The notes under the pieces were generated by a model. The model worked only from the letters and a program-made list of their open reading frames with translations. It was not told where the DNA came from and searched no databases. DNA of 11,070 nucleotides from CAYOVG01 sp964407285. Lineage in GTDB: Bacteria > Desulfobacterota > Syntrophobacteria > Syntrophobacterales > Syntrophobacteraceae. The DNA lies in assembly GCA_964407285.1 (NCBI GenBank), contig CAYOVG010000244.1, forward strand, positions 1 to 11,070, in the 5' to 3' direction. A program made the translations under genes and the position numbers. Shown one piece after another: positions 1 through 5,541 of this stretch; position 1 is the stretch's first letter, and every line of letters begins with the position of its first letter.

Positions 1-172
1 GCCCCGGCAGTCTCCACGGAGACCGGCTGTGCATCTCGGAGCCTTCAAGGTGGACTTCCCGGCGGTAATCCCCTTGGGGATTGCGCAGCACCGCATCCCG
101 CGCACAGTCCGGGACCCTTGTAAAAATGGCGCCGGCGTTCTCCTTGATGCGAAACGAGCTAAACGATAACAT
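1..172 (-). other. Open minus-strand frame running off the left edge, possible fragment of another element
   Basis: Reading the minus strand from an ATG at 172-170, the frame stays open to the window edge (about 57 codons). The peptide has ordinary-looking protein stretches such as RDAVLRNPQGDYRREVHLEG. No convincing ribosome binding site precedes the ATG. I do not recognise a family. The frame covers exactly the part where the overlapping plus-strand Rpn-like gene loses homology to its family, so this may be a different repeated element or gene joined to the truncated gene near position 155-170. It could equally be a chance open frame in GC-rich DNA. Confidence 0.25.
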
Positions 173-830
173 TAACCGTCCGACCGCCAGCCTCGTCATT
201 CTGGCCGACGAACACCCCGAGTGGCGTCCCTGCCGGTTCGATTCCTCCCTTTGGGGCTGCAAGACGGTTCTCGAATTTCCAGTCGTGAAGCTCCGGGACT
301 TCGAGTCGGACTGGCATGCCCTCGAGAGCAGCACCAATCCATTCAGCGTGGTCGTCATGGCGCATCTGAAAACGATGGCAACAGGCGATAATCCCTCAAA
401 TCGATTGGAATGGAAGTTCAGACTGGTTAAGATGCTCTATCAACGGGGCTATTCCCGGCGGGATGTGATCGAGCTTTCGCGGTTCATAGACTGGCTGATG
501 GTGTTGCCCGAGGAACTGGAAAAGAGTTTTACCGAAGCCGTGTTTTCCTACGAGGAGGCGATAAAGATGCCCTACGTCACCAGTTTCGAAAGAAGAGGAA
601 TGGAGAAAGGAGAGCAAAAAGGCCGCCTTGAAGGACGAGTCGAGATGAGCCGTGAAGCGTTGTTCGATGTCTTCGAGGTCCGGTTCGACTCTCCCGCGCC
701 CGCGTCGATTCGTGAACTCATTGACAAGGTGGAGGATGTTTCCGTTCTGAGGGCTCTCCTCAAGAGGGTCGTCACCGCTTCATCTCCGGATGAATTCCGG
801 ATGGTTCTTGAAAAGATGACACTGCCATAG
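126..830 (+). CDS. Rpn/PD-(D/E)XK family nuclease-transposase, N-terminally truncated remnant
   Basis: The product (234 aa from ATG 126; the frame opens at a TTG at 81) matches the C-terminal two thirds of the Rpn/PDDEXK_2 group of recombination-promoting nucleases or putative transposases. Visible family features: RPTASLVILADEHPEWRP at about residues 18-35, an LWGC stretch at 42-45, NPFSVVVMAHLKT at 71-83, FIDWLMVLPEELE at 120-132, and the MPYVTSFERRG segment at 148-158 leading into a charged Gly-spaced linker (158-170) and a helical tail. Family members usually have about 80 or more further N-terminal residues carrying the PD-(D/E)XK catalytic core with its E-x-Q motif. That part is missing, and a stop (66-68) lies just upstream in frame, so nuclease activity is unlikely. 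None of the candidate starts (81, 126, 147) has a good ribosome binding site. It is probably a pseudogene. Family assignment is fairly secure; start and function are not. Confidence 0.7.
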   Translation: MAPAFSLMRNELNDNINRPTASLVILADEHPEWRPCRFDSSLWGCKTVLEFPVVKLRDFESDWHALESSTNPFSVVVMAHLKTMATGDNPSNRLEWKFRLVKMLYQRGYSRRDVIELSRFIDWLMVLPEELEKSFTEAVFSYEEAIKMPYVTSFERRGMEKGEQKGRLEGRVEMSREALFDVFEVRFDSPAPASIRELIDKVEDVSVLRALLKRVVTASSPDEFRMVLEKMTLP

Positions 831-879
831 CATCCTGTGAGGCAGTTGCAGAACTCATGCTTCGGAGGTGTATCATTCA

Positions 880-889
880 GGGCTAAGTT
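880..889. repeat. 10-bp direct repeat, left flank of the MITE-like element
   Basis: GGGCTAAGTT occurs here and again at 1063-1072, each abutting an outer end of the inverted repeats. It is read as a target-site duplication. Confidence 0.55.
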
Positions 890-964
890 CAATACCTTTC
901 AAATAAGGGAGCATTGCTCAGCGGGCGCCTCGGATAACCCATTCGGGCCGGCCCCTCACCCGTC

Positions 965-989
965 ATTCCCGCATGCTTTAAGCGGGAAT
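965..989. repeat. dRS3/REP-like hairpin (ATTCCCGC...GCGGGAAT)
   Basis: ATTCCCGC (965-972) pairs perfectly with GCGGGAAT (982-989) across a 9-base loop. This ATTCCC-GGGAAT palindrome resembles the dRS3-type dispersed repeats known from Neisseria and similar repeats in other proteobacteria. It lies inside the MITE-like element, so it may be part of it or an earlier insertion. Confidence 0.5.
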
Positions 990-1013
990 CCAGATCTTAC
1001 GAGGCTTTCCGGC

Positions 1014-1031
1014 CCCCCACTTTCGTGGGGG
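1014..1031. repeat. CCCCCAC-TTTC-GTGGGGG hairpin
   Basis: A perfect 7-bp stem (1014-1020 with 1025-1031) closed by a TTTC loop, 25 bases after the dRS3-like hairpin and inside the same element. No T-run follows on either strand, so it is not an intrinsic terminator. Confidence 0.45.
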
Positions 1032-1062
1032 CGACGGTAGTCGGCTTATTTGAAAGGCATTG

Positions 1063-1072
1063 GGGCTAAGTT
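1063..1072. repeat. 10-bp direct repeat, right flank of the MITE-like element
   Basis: Second copy of GGGCTAAGTT, identical to 880-889 and in the same orientation. Confidence 0.55.
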
Positions 1073-1134
1073 GGGGAATAGAACCCCGATGCACTTGCTC
1101 CCCCCTACAAAACCGGAAATGATGCGATGAAGAA

Positions 1135-1380
1135 TCAAGTACGGCGGATACACCCGGTTATCCGGACGCCTTGGATCGGAACGGATTTGAGGCTGTCCCG
1201 ATAGAGGTGCTCGATATCGGCAAGGATCTCCGGCAGCAGGGGCTCCGGCAGCTCTTCCGCAACCGTGTTGTCGCGAAGCGCCTGGATATGGTCCTGTCGC
1301 TTCGCCTGCCGCTCTCTCCTATGTCTCGCTTTTCGCCTGTTCGTTTTGTTTTCATGCCAAACGATAGCACTAATTGAGAT
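1135..1380 (-). pseudogene. Probable gene remnant, Lys/Arg-rich then acidic 81-codon frame without a usable start
   Basis: Between an in-frame TAA (1383-1381) and a TGA (1137-1135) the minus strand has an 81-codon frame with no ATG, GTG or TTG. Its peptide looks protein-like: a basic segment of the type RRKARHRRERQAKRQDHIQ, then an acidic helical part VAEELPEPLLPEILADIEHLY and a short tail ending CIRRT. The overlapping frame on the same strand that does have an ATG is Arg/Ser-rich and looks like a shadow. I do not recognise a family. The missing start suggests a 3' gene fragment, fitting the disturbed surroundings. A chance open frame cannot be excluded. Confidence 0.3.
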
Positions 1381-1506
1381 TTACCACAACAGTCTTCTCT
1401 GGTGGTCTGCGCCAAGGTAGTGGGACTTGCGCGCTTATTCCGAAGTGCTTAAGTAAGTGTCTAATTTTGCTTTGATTAGTTGAATGGTTTGAGAAAAGGA
1501 GGAAAA

Positions 1507-1713
1507 ATGAGGTCCAGACCTTACCGGCGTGTGCGGTTCCACCCTGCCGTCTTGAAGACATTCGAAGGAATCTCCGCGATGGCGCAGGAACAAACTCCAC
1601 AAGTAGAGCATCTTGGTAAGAGGTGCTGCTTTCTCCCGTCATTGAACCTCGCGGGCGAGGCGCAAAGAACAACCCTTCCGAACTCCTCCGCCGCTCCGAG
1701 AGCGGGCAGGTAG
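1507..1713 (+). CDS. Possible small protein with a strong ribosome binding site
   Basis: An ATG at 1507 is preceded by AAAAGGAGG ending four bases upstream, a near-perfect Shine-Dalgarno, and opens a 68-residue frame. The product starts MRSRPYRRVRFHPAVLKTF, is basic at the N-terminus, has a Cys pair (RCCF) near the middle, and has no signal peptide or membrane segment. An upstream in-frame ATG (1480) has no ribosome binding site. It faces the convergent manC-like gene and ends 112 bases from that gene's stop. I do not recognise it, and the low-complexity C-terminus argues for caution. The ribosome binding site is the main reason for listing it. Confidence 0.33.
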   Translation: MRSRPYRRVRFHPAVLKTFEGISAMAQEQTPQVEHLGKRCCFLPSLNLAGEAQRTTLPNSSAAPRAGR

Positions 1714-1825
1714 CCCTCTGCTCCCGAGTGCTTGTTGGTATCCCCTTCTTCTGCCGCAGCGCTCCCGGACCTCCACCGCTCGTTCGCCGTTCCCGCAGGA
1801 GCAGGGGATAAAAGGAAAAGGGATC

Positions 1826-2911
1826 TTACAGCAGGTCCTTTCTCCCCGACGTTTCCAGGTGAGCGGTGGCCTTCTTGATGTCCTGGCTCCGTTCCAGGTC
1901 GGCGACCAGCAGGGCGTCCTCCGTATCCACGATAAGGACCCTCTCGAGCCCGATAGCCGCAATCCACCTTTTTCCGCGGGAAAACACGAAAGAGCCGCGG
2001 CAATCGTGCATCCAGTGATCTCCTTCGCCCATGTTTCCGTGGTCGTCGTCCCGCCCGGCGGCCTGCTTCACCTCGTAGAGGCTCAACCACGAACCCACGT
2101 CGCTCCACCCGCATTCACAGGGGACCACGTAACGGGGCCGCGAAGTCTTTTCCATGATGGCGTAGTCGAAGGAAATGGATTCGGTCCCTGCATAGAGGGA
2201 CGCGAGCGCGGCATCCAGGCCGGGAGTTCCGAAGGCCGGCGCAAGGCTATCCAGGCCGCGGCGAAACTCCGGCATCAACGCGGCGAATTCCTGGAGCAAC
2301 GTTTCGGGCGTGGCCGTGAATATGCCGGCGTTCCAGTAGAATCCGCCCTTCCTCAGGTATTGGACCGCCGTGTCCAGGTCCGGCTTCTCGACGAACTGCC
2401 GCACGCGGAAAATACCCCGGCCAGCGGTTTCCTCATCCGTCGCCTCGCTTTCAATGTAACCGTAACCCGTCTCGGGGCGAGTGGGCACGATGCCGAGAGT
2501 GACGATGGAGCCGTTCGCGGCCGTTCGCACGGCCAGATCCAGGGTGTCCCTGAACGCGTCCGGCCGGGCTATGTAGTGGTCGGCCGGAAGGATGACCACG
2601 GGTTCGTCCCGTCCTCCGAGGCGGTCGATGAACGCCGCGGCAAGGCCGATGCAAGGGGCCGTGTTGCGCCCGACGGGTTCGACGAGGATGTGGACGCCGT
2701 GCTCCGCGAACAACCTCTCCGTCTCCGCCCTGTGCCTCTCCCCCACCACAAGGACGACCTTATCGTCCGGCGCCAGAGGTTTGATACGGTCGTAGGTTTC
2801 CACGATCATCGGCTTTTCGCCGACAATGGACAAGAACTGCTTGGGGTGGGAGGCCCGGCTTACCGGCCAGAAACGTGTCCCCGACCCTCCCGCCATGATT
2901 ACGATGAACAT
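1826..2911 (-). CDS. manC: Mannose-1-phosphate guanylyltransferase (GDP-mannose pyrophosphorylase), no isomerase domain
   Basis: This enzyme makes GDP-mannose from mannose-1-phosphate and GTP in the cytoplasm, the activated sugar for mannose-, fucose- or rhamnose-containing glycans. The 361-residue product shows the nucleotidyltransferase signature AGGSGTRFWP (7-16), the HPKQF lysine motif (22-26), EPVGRNTAP (78-86), LPADH (108-112), RPETGYGYIE (145-154), FVEKP (173-177), the FYWNAGIF loop (191-198), FDYAIMEK (248-255) and GWSDVGSW (268-275). The start is supported by AAAGGAGGGG just upstream of the ATG. Many ManC/AlgA proteins are about 470 residues and carry a C-terminal type II phosphomannose isomerase cupin. 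Here the protein ends about where that would begin, and the cupin is found on the upstream gene. It lies 180 bp downstream of the glycosyltransferase-cupin gene on the same strand, probably in one transcript. The guanylyltransferase assignment is secure; mannose specificity rests on the family. Confidence 0.92.
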   Translation of the reverse strand: MFIVIMAGGSGTRFWPVSRASHPKQFLSIVGEKPMIVETYDRIKPLAPDDKVVLVVGERHRAETERLFAEHGVHILVEPVGRNTAPCIGLAAAFIDRLGGRDEPVVILPADHYIARPDAFRDTLDLAVRTAANGSIVTLGIVPTRPETGYGYIESEATDEETAGRGIFRVRQFVEKPDLDTAVQYLRKGGFYWNAGIFTATPETLLQEFAALMPEFRRGLDSLAPAFGTPGLDAALASLYAGTESISFDYAIMEKTSRPRYVVPCECGWSDVGSWLSLYEVKQAAGRDDDHGNMGEGDHWMHDCRGSFVFSRGKRWIAAIGLERVLIVDTEDALLVADLERSQDIKKATAHLETSGRKDLL

Positions 2912-3036
2912 TCACCCCTCCTTTACCATATGTGAACCCTTACGTTAACGCCCGTGCGCGGGAGCGTGGGAACGAGAACCGCGCAACGCTCAACCCGAGC
3001 ACAACGGTTCCATGCCCGCGATTTACGCGGTCCCGG

Positions 3037-3056
3037 ACCCGTAACTCGCAACCCGC
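3037..3056 (-). repeat. Short degenerate heptamer run (GCGGGTT-like) between the GT and manC genes
   Basis: On the minus strand three seven-base units read GCGGGTT, GCGAGTT, ACGGGT in register. They match the unit of the large array at 4604-4663, so the same satellite flanks the glycosyltransferase gene on both sides. Confidence 0.4.
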
Positions 3057-3091
3057 GCAGCGCGCAGTCCGGAGGCAACCCGCGGCCCGTC

Positions 3092-4471
3092 CTACAGAAT
3101 CGTTCCGGCCCGTCCGTGGTCATCCTCGATCCGGATGATGTCGTCCTCGCCGAAGTAAGAACCCTGCTGCACCTCTATGAATGTCATTACATCGGAGCCT
3201 GTGTTCTCGATCCGGTGGCGCGCCTCGAACGGGATGTGTATGTAATCGCCCGCCTCGAGATCGATCCGCCGGCCGTCGAGAGTCACGGCCGCCTCTCCCC
3301 TGACGATGATCCAGTGCTCCGTTCGCTTGAAATGCTTCTGATAGCTGAGTCGTTTGCCCGGAAGCACATCGACCCTTTTTACCTTATAAGTCGGCGTATC
3401 TTCAAGCACCGTCCAGACGCCCCAGGGCGGGCGGCTGATGTGCGCGTGCGGCTTCGCTTTCCGCAGGATAGTTTCGTACACGTCGATGTACGCGTCAACC
3501 ATTTCCTTGGGTCTGAAGCGCTCCTCCACCACATCGCGGCAGCGGCTCCGGTCCCAATCCGCCAAACCGGGAATGGAAGCGACCACTTCGTCCATGTCCC
3601 GGCACAGAAGGCCGTTGGCTCCGCTTTCGATTATCTCGGGCAGTACTCCCTCATCGAGCCCCACAACGGGGGTGCCGCACGCATTGGCTTCCAGCAGCGG
3701 GAGGGGCAGAGCACAGCCGGGTTCGGCCATGTGCAAAATGGCAAGAGCATTGCCGAGCAGCTCGCCACGCTCTTCGGCGCTCTTCGGATACTCCAGGCGC
3801 CTGATGCGGTTTCCCGCAAGATGCGGCGCCACTTCCACGCCGAAGTAATCATCGTCCTGCACCGGTCCCACCAGGACCAGGTCGATGCCCGTTCGCCCGG
3901 CGGCCTCCACCGCCTTCTCGACTCCGTACCCGGCTCGGATGGGAGCCCAGCACACGAGATAACTCCCTCTTCGCTTCCGGAAATAGAATCGGTCCGGCTC
4001 CACGGCGGGATACACCGTGGCGGCGTATTCCAGGTTCGGGTGCCTGTCCGCGTTCGCCAGCGACGTGTAGAAGCACCGCTCGCCGGACCTGCCGCACAGC
4101 GGGAGGACTCCGGAATCGAGCGCCCCGTAGTGAGTGTACAGGGTGGGAACTTTCAGGAAGGAGTTGAACGCCAGGGGAAAGAGGCCGTCGTGATAGTGGA
4201 CGAGATCGAATGAGTCGATCGATTCGAGAAACCGGGAGAAGGCGGCGTACTCGTCGGCCAGGGCGCGGTACACATCCGTCTTCCTGTCGACGAAGATGGA
4301 GCCCCGATAGGGAGAACGGTTGATCTGCGATATGTTTGAAGCCGGGAAAACGTCGACTTCCACGTTTCGGGAGTTCAGTCCTTCCACCAGAAGGTCTACG
4401 GTATGGCTTCGGGTTTCATGGCTGAAATAGTTGTCGGGCCGCAAGGCGGAAGAAATCACTGCAATTTTCAT
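3092..4471 (-). CDS. Fusion of a GT4-like glycosyltransferase with a type II phosphomannose isomerase cupin
   Basis: The 459-residue product has two parts. Residues 1-340 look like a GT-B glycosyltransferase of the GT4 type: an N-terminal Rossmann strand MKIAVISSAL, FDLVHYHDG (88-96), a second-domain strand GIDLVLVGPV (195-204), and the donor-site region LPLLEANACGTPVVG (257-271). The acidic motif is unusual: the two glutamates are E250 and E261, ten residues between them instead of the usual seven. Residues 347-459 are a cupin like the C-terminal phosphomannose isomerase half of AlgA/ManC: PWGVW (349-353), YKVKRV, a QKHFKRTEHW metal-site region (378-387), HRIEN (419-423), FIEVQQGSY and GEDDIIRIEDDHGR. 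H380, E385 and H419 are kept, but the second His of the usual H-x-H is K382. The start at 4471 is chosen because AAGAGGA sits at the right distance; an ATG at 4513 lacks a site. It probably transfers a mannose-type sugar while supplying or binding mannose phosphate, and the manC-like gene follows. The substrate is inferred. Confidence 0.8.
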   Translation of the reverse strand: MKIAVISSALRPDNYFSHETRSHTVDLLVEGLNSRNVEVDVFPASNISQINRSPYRGSIFVDRKTDVYRALADEYAAFSRFLESIDSFDLVHYHDGLFPLAFNSFLKVPTLYTHYGALDSGVLPLCGRSGERCFYTSLANADRHPNLEYAATVYPAVEPDRFYFRKRRGSYLVCWAPIRAGYGVEKAVEAAGRTGIDLVLVGPVQDDDYFGVEVAPHLAGNRIRRLEYPKSAEERGELLGNALAILHMAEPGCALPLPLLEANACGTPVVGLDEGVLPEIIESGANGLLCRDMDEVVASIPGLADWDRSRCRDVVEERFRPKEMVDAYIDVYETILRKAKPHAHISRPPWGVWTVLEDTPTYKVKRVDVLPGKRLSYQKHFKRTEHWIIVRGEAAVTLDGRRIDLEAGDYIHIPFEARHRIENTGSDVMTFIEVQQGSYFGEDDIIRIEDDHGRAGTIL

Positions 4472-4573
4472 CGTATTTTCCTCTTTGAATCTGGGACAAC
4501 AGACCCGGCGCACCTGTTCAGGCCTGAGGAAAGGAAGCGGTACCGCCTATGTAAGCTGTTCTAAGGATTAGTT

Positions 4574-4589
4574 AATACCTCCCGGTATT
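4574..4589. promoter_or_regulatory. Palindrome AATACC-TCCC-GGTATT upstream of the glycosyltransferase gene
   Basis: A perfect 6-bp inverted repeat with a 4-base spacer about 100 bases upstream of the glycosyltransferase-cupin start, in an AT-richer patch of the leader. It could be an operator or overlap the promoter of the two-gene unit. No clear -35/-10 pair is visible, so this is only a candidate. Confidence 0.25.
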
Positions 4590-4603
4590 GGAAGCAAGCC
4601 GGG

Positions 4604-4663
4604 GCGGGTTGCGGGTTGCGGGTTGCGGGTTGCGGGTTGCGGGTTGCGGGTTGCGGGTTGCGG
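4604..4663. repeat. GCGGGTT heptamer tandem array, 8.6 copies, G-quadruplex motif
   Basis: Eight perfect tandem copies of GCGGGTT (4604-4659) plus GCGG. On the plus strand this gives eight GGG runs with TTGC linkers, a classical G-quadruplex-capable pattern. The array lies about 130 bases upstream of the minus-strand glycosyltransferase start. Copy number is likely to vary between strains by slippage. Confidence 0.95.
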
Positions 4664-4710
4664 AAAATCGCGCGGGCCGGGGTCTCGTGTCAAGTAAAAT
4701 CGAATGGCGG

Positions 4711-4727
4711 CCGGGAAAAATGCCCGG
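4711..4727. repeat. CCGGG-N7-CCCGG palindrome
   Basis: CCGGG (4711-4715) pairs with CCCGG (4723-4727) around a 7-base A-rich loop, between two related 19-base segments (4684-4702 and 4736-4754, 15 of 19 identical). This spacer of about 130 bases between the heptamer array and the terminator shows no coding frame that I trust. Confidence 0.3.
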
Positions 4728-4785
4728 TCAGGGATTTCGCGTCAAGCAAAACCGGGCGCGTCTCCGGCTCCCTGTATCCTCTGTA

Positions 4786-4824
4786 CAAAAAGAGAGGGTC
4801 CGGGCGTGAAGCCCGGACCCTCTC
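4786..4824 (-). terminator. Intrinsic terminator with a 14-bp perfect stem
   Basis: GAGAGGGTCCGGGC (4792-4805) and its exact complement (4811-4824) enclose a 5-base loop. On the minus strand the stem is followed by TTTTTGTAC; on the plus strand no T-run follows. It therefore ends minus-strand transcription coming from the Lys-rich protein gene (stop at 5060) or from a separate RNA starting in between. Confidence 0.85.
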
Positions 4825-5042
4825 CAAGATCAAAAGTCATCTCACCGGCTTGCTACCAAACGGATGCTGTAATGAACCGAGCATCCCCGCGGCCACAACG
4901 AAACGCGGGGAGAAGCCGGCTGTTACTCTCTCAGGGGACCTCGACTCTTTCCTCTTCAAAACCTGCTGCTACCGCCCTCGTAGCCTCGACCGCAAGAGTG
5001 CGGCCGGGGAGGTGGCGTGGTATCCCCATACGAAACGCCACC
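4792..5042 (-). ncRNA. Candidate structured RNA in the 3' region of the Lys-rich protein gene
   Basis: The 235 bases between the Lys-rich protein stop and the terminator hold a dense series of perfect or near-perfect helices. They are an 8-bp stem 5011-5018/5035-5042 capped by a 4-bp stem with a 4-base loop (5020-5031); an 8-bp stem 4987-4994/4999-5006 with loop AGAG as written on the plus strand and one G-U pair; a 5-bp stem 4968-4972/4980-4984; and a three-way junction formed by 4845-4851/4913-4919 enclosing 4862-4868/4880-4886 and 4885-4891/4904-4910. The terminator follows. I could not match it to a known riboswitch or RNA class. It may be a processed 3'-UTR small RNA or an independent sRNA. 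Strand is taken from the terminator. Confidence 0.45.
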
Positions 5043-5059
5043 CACATCAATCGCTGAAA

Positions 5060-5272
5060 CTACATCGAGGTGCTGGGGGCCTTTTTGCTCTTCTTGCTCT
5101 TTTTGCCCTTCTTGGTTTTCTTGCTCTTTTTGCTCTTCTTGACCTTCTTCACTTTCGACTTGGCGGGAGCCATCGTGGTCGTGTCATCGGGCATAACCTG
5201 GGCGCTTGCGGGAACCACCAGCAACGTCACTGCAAACAGAACCGCCGACAGGATCGAAATAAGCTTCTTCAT
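5060..5272 (-). CDS. Small secreted Lys-rich repeat protein
   Basis: The 70-residue product has a clear signal peptide: MKKLIS, a hydrophobic core ILSAVLFAVTLLVV, and PASAQ with likely cleavage after ASA (residue 24). The mature part is a short acidic/Thr segment (MPDDTTTMAPA) followed by about 25 residues dominated by lysine in a three-residue rhythm (KKS/KKT/KKG), ending APSTSM. No catalytic motif is present. The start at 5272 is set by AAAGGAGAAAGCAGC before the ATG; an upstream ATG at 5350 would put the signal peptide inside the protein. The mature part would be very strongly positive, so binding to nucleic acid, anionic polysaccharide, lipopolysaccharide or the cell surface is possible but unproven. 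Short secreted Lys-rich proteins of this style occur in deltaproteobacteria. It seems monocistronic, with its own leader and a downstream structured region ending in a terminator. Confidence 0.75.
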   Translation of the reverse strand: MKKLISILSAVLFAVTLLVVPASAQVMPDDTTTMAPAKSKVKKVKKSKKSKKTKKGKKSKKSKKAPSTSM

Positions 5273-5541
5273 GCTGCTTTCTCCTTTACTCGTTTTTTGT
5301 ACCCTGTTTCCATAAACCCCAATGAGAGAAGTAATTAACGTTACCGGCATTCTTAAAGTAAGAGAGGGATGCTGTCTATTGCGGAAACCCTGATTTTCCC
5401 CTTCGAAACCTCTGATTGATCGCTTCCAAAACCATGAATCCTGAAGACGAAGATCTGTGGGAGCTTTGCGGGCTTCGGGTCGCGGGGCGCGGGTTCCAGA
5501 GATCAGACCATTTCGCGGGGGAGGCGTGAAAACCGCGGATA
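5273..5541. other. Non-coding stretch upstream of the Lys-rich protein gene
   Basis: This stretch contains the AT-rich leader of the minus-strand Lys-rich gene (about 5273-5360, likely its promoter, no strong consensus boxes seen) and a GC-rich segment (5450-5520) with G-runs. I see no convincing gene; the open frames across it are low-complexity shadows of the adjacent repeats. Confidence 0.4.

Larger units (their letters stand above)
890..1062. mobile_element. MITE-like element with 18-bp terminal inverted repeats
   Basis: The left end (890-907) and the reverse complement of the right end (1045-1062) agree at 17 of 18 bases, with the perfect core CCTTTCAAATAAG. The element is flanked on both sides, directly abutting, by a perfect 10-bp direct repeat GGGCTAAGTT (880-889 and 1063-1072), as expected of a target-site duplication. 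No sizeable coding frame fills the 173 bp, so it would be non-autonomous and mobilised by a transposase elsewhere. Inside are two hairpins, listed separately. The alternative is a degraded insertion-sequence relic with these ends. Confidence 0.6.

Noticed and set aside
1647..1705. Hairpins at 1647-1660 and 1691-1705 as a terminator for manC
   Set aside because: The stems are short and no T-run follows on the minus strand.
1859..2935. Long plus-strand open frame (358 codons) opposite the manC gene
   Set aside because: It is antisense to a gene with clear conserved motifs and has no family resemblance; it is a GC-rich shadow.
2954..4213. Plus-strand open frame (419 codons) opposite the glycosyltransferase-cupin gene
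   Set aside because: It is a shadow of the well-supported minus-strand gene, without recognisable domains or a good start.
4845..4919. tRNA-like cloverleaf in the structured region
   Set aside because: The junction has a 7-bp closing stem, but arm and loop sizes do not fit, no anticodon arm or proper T-loop exists, and there is no CCA context.
4616..5338. Plus-strand frame across the heptamer array, terminator and Lys-rich gene
   Set aside because: It translates the tandem repeat and terminator stem and is antisense to the signal-peptide gene.
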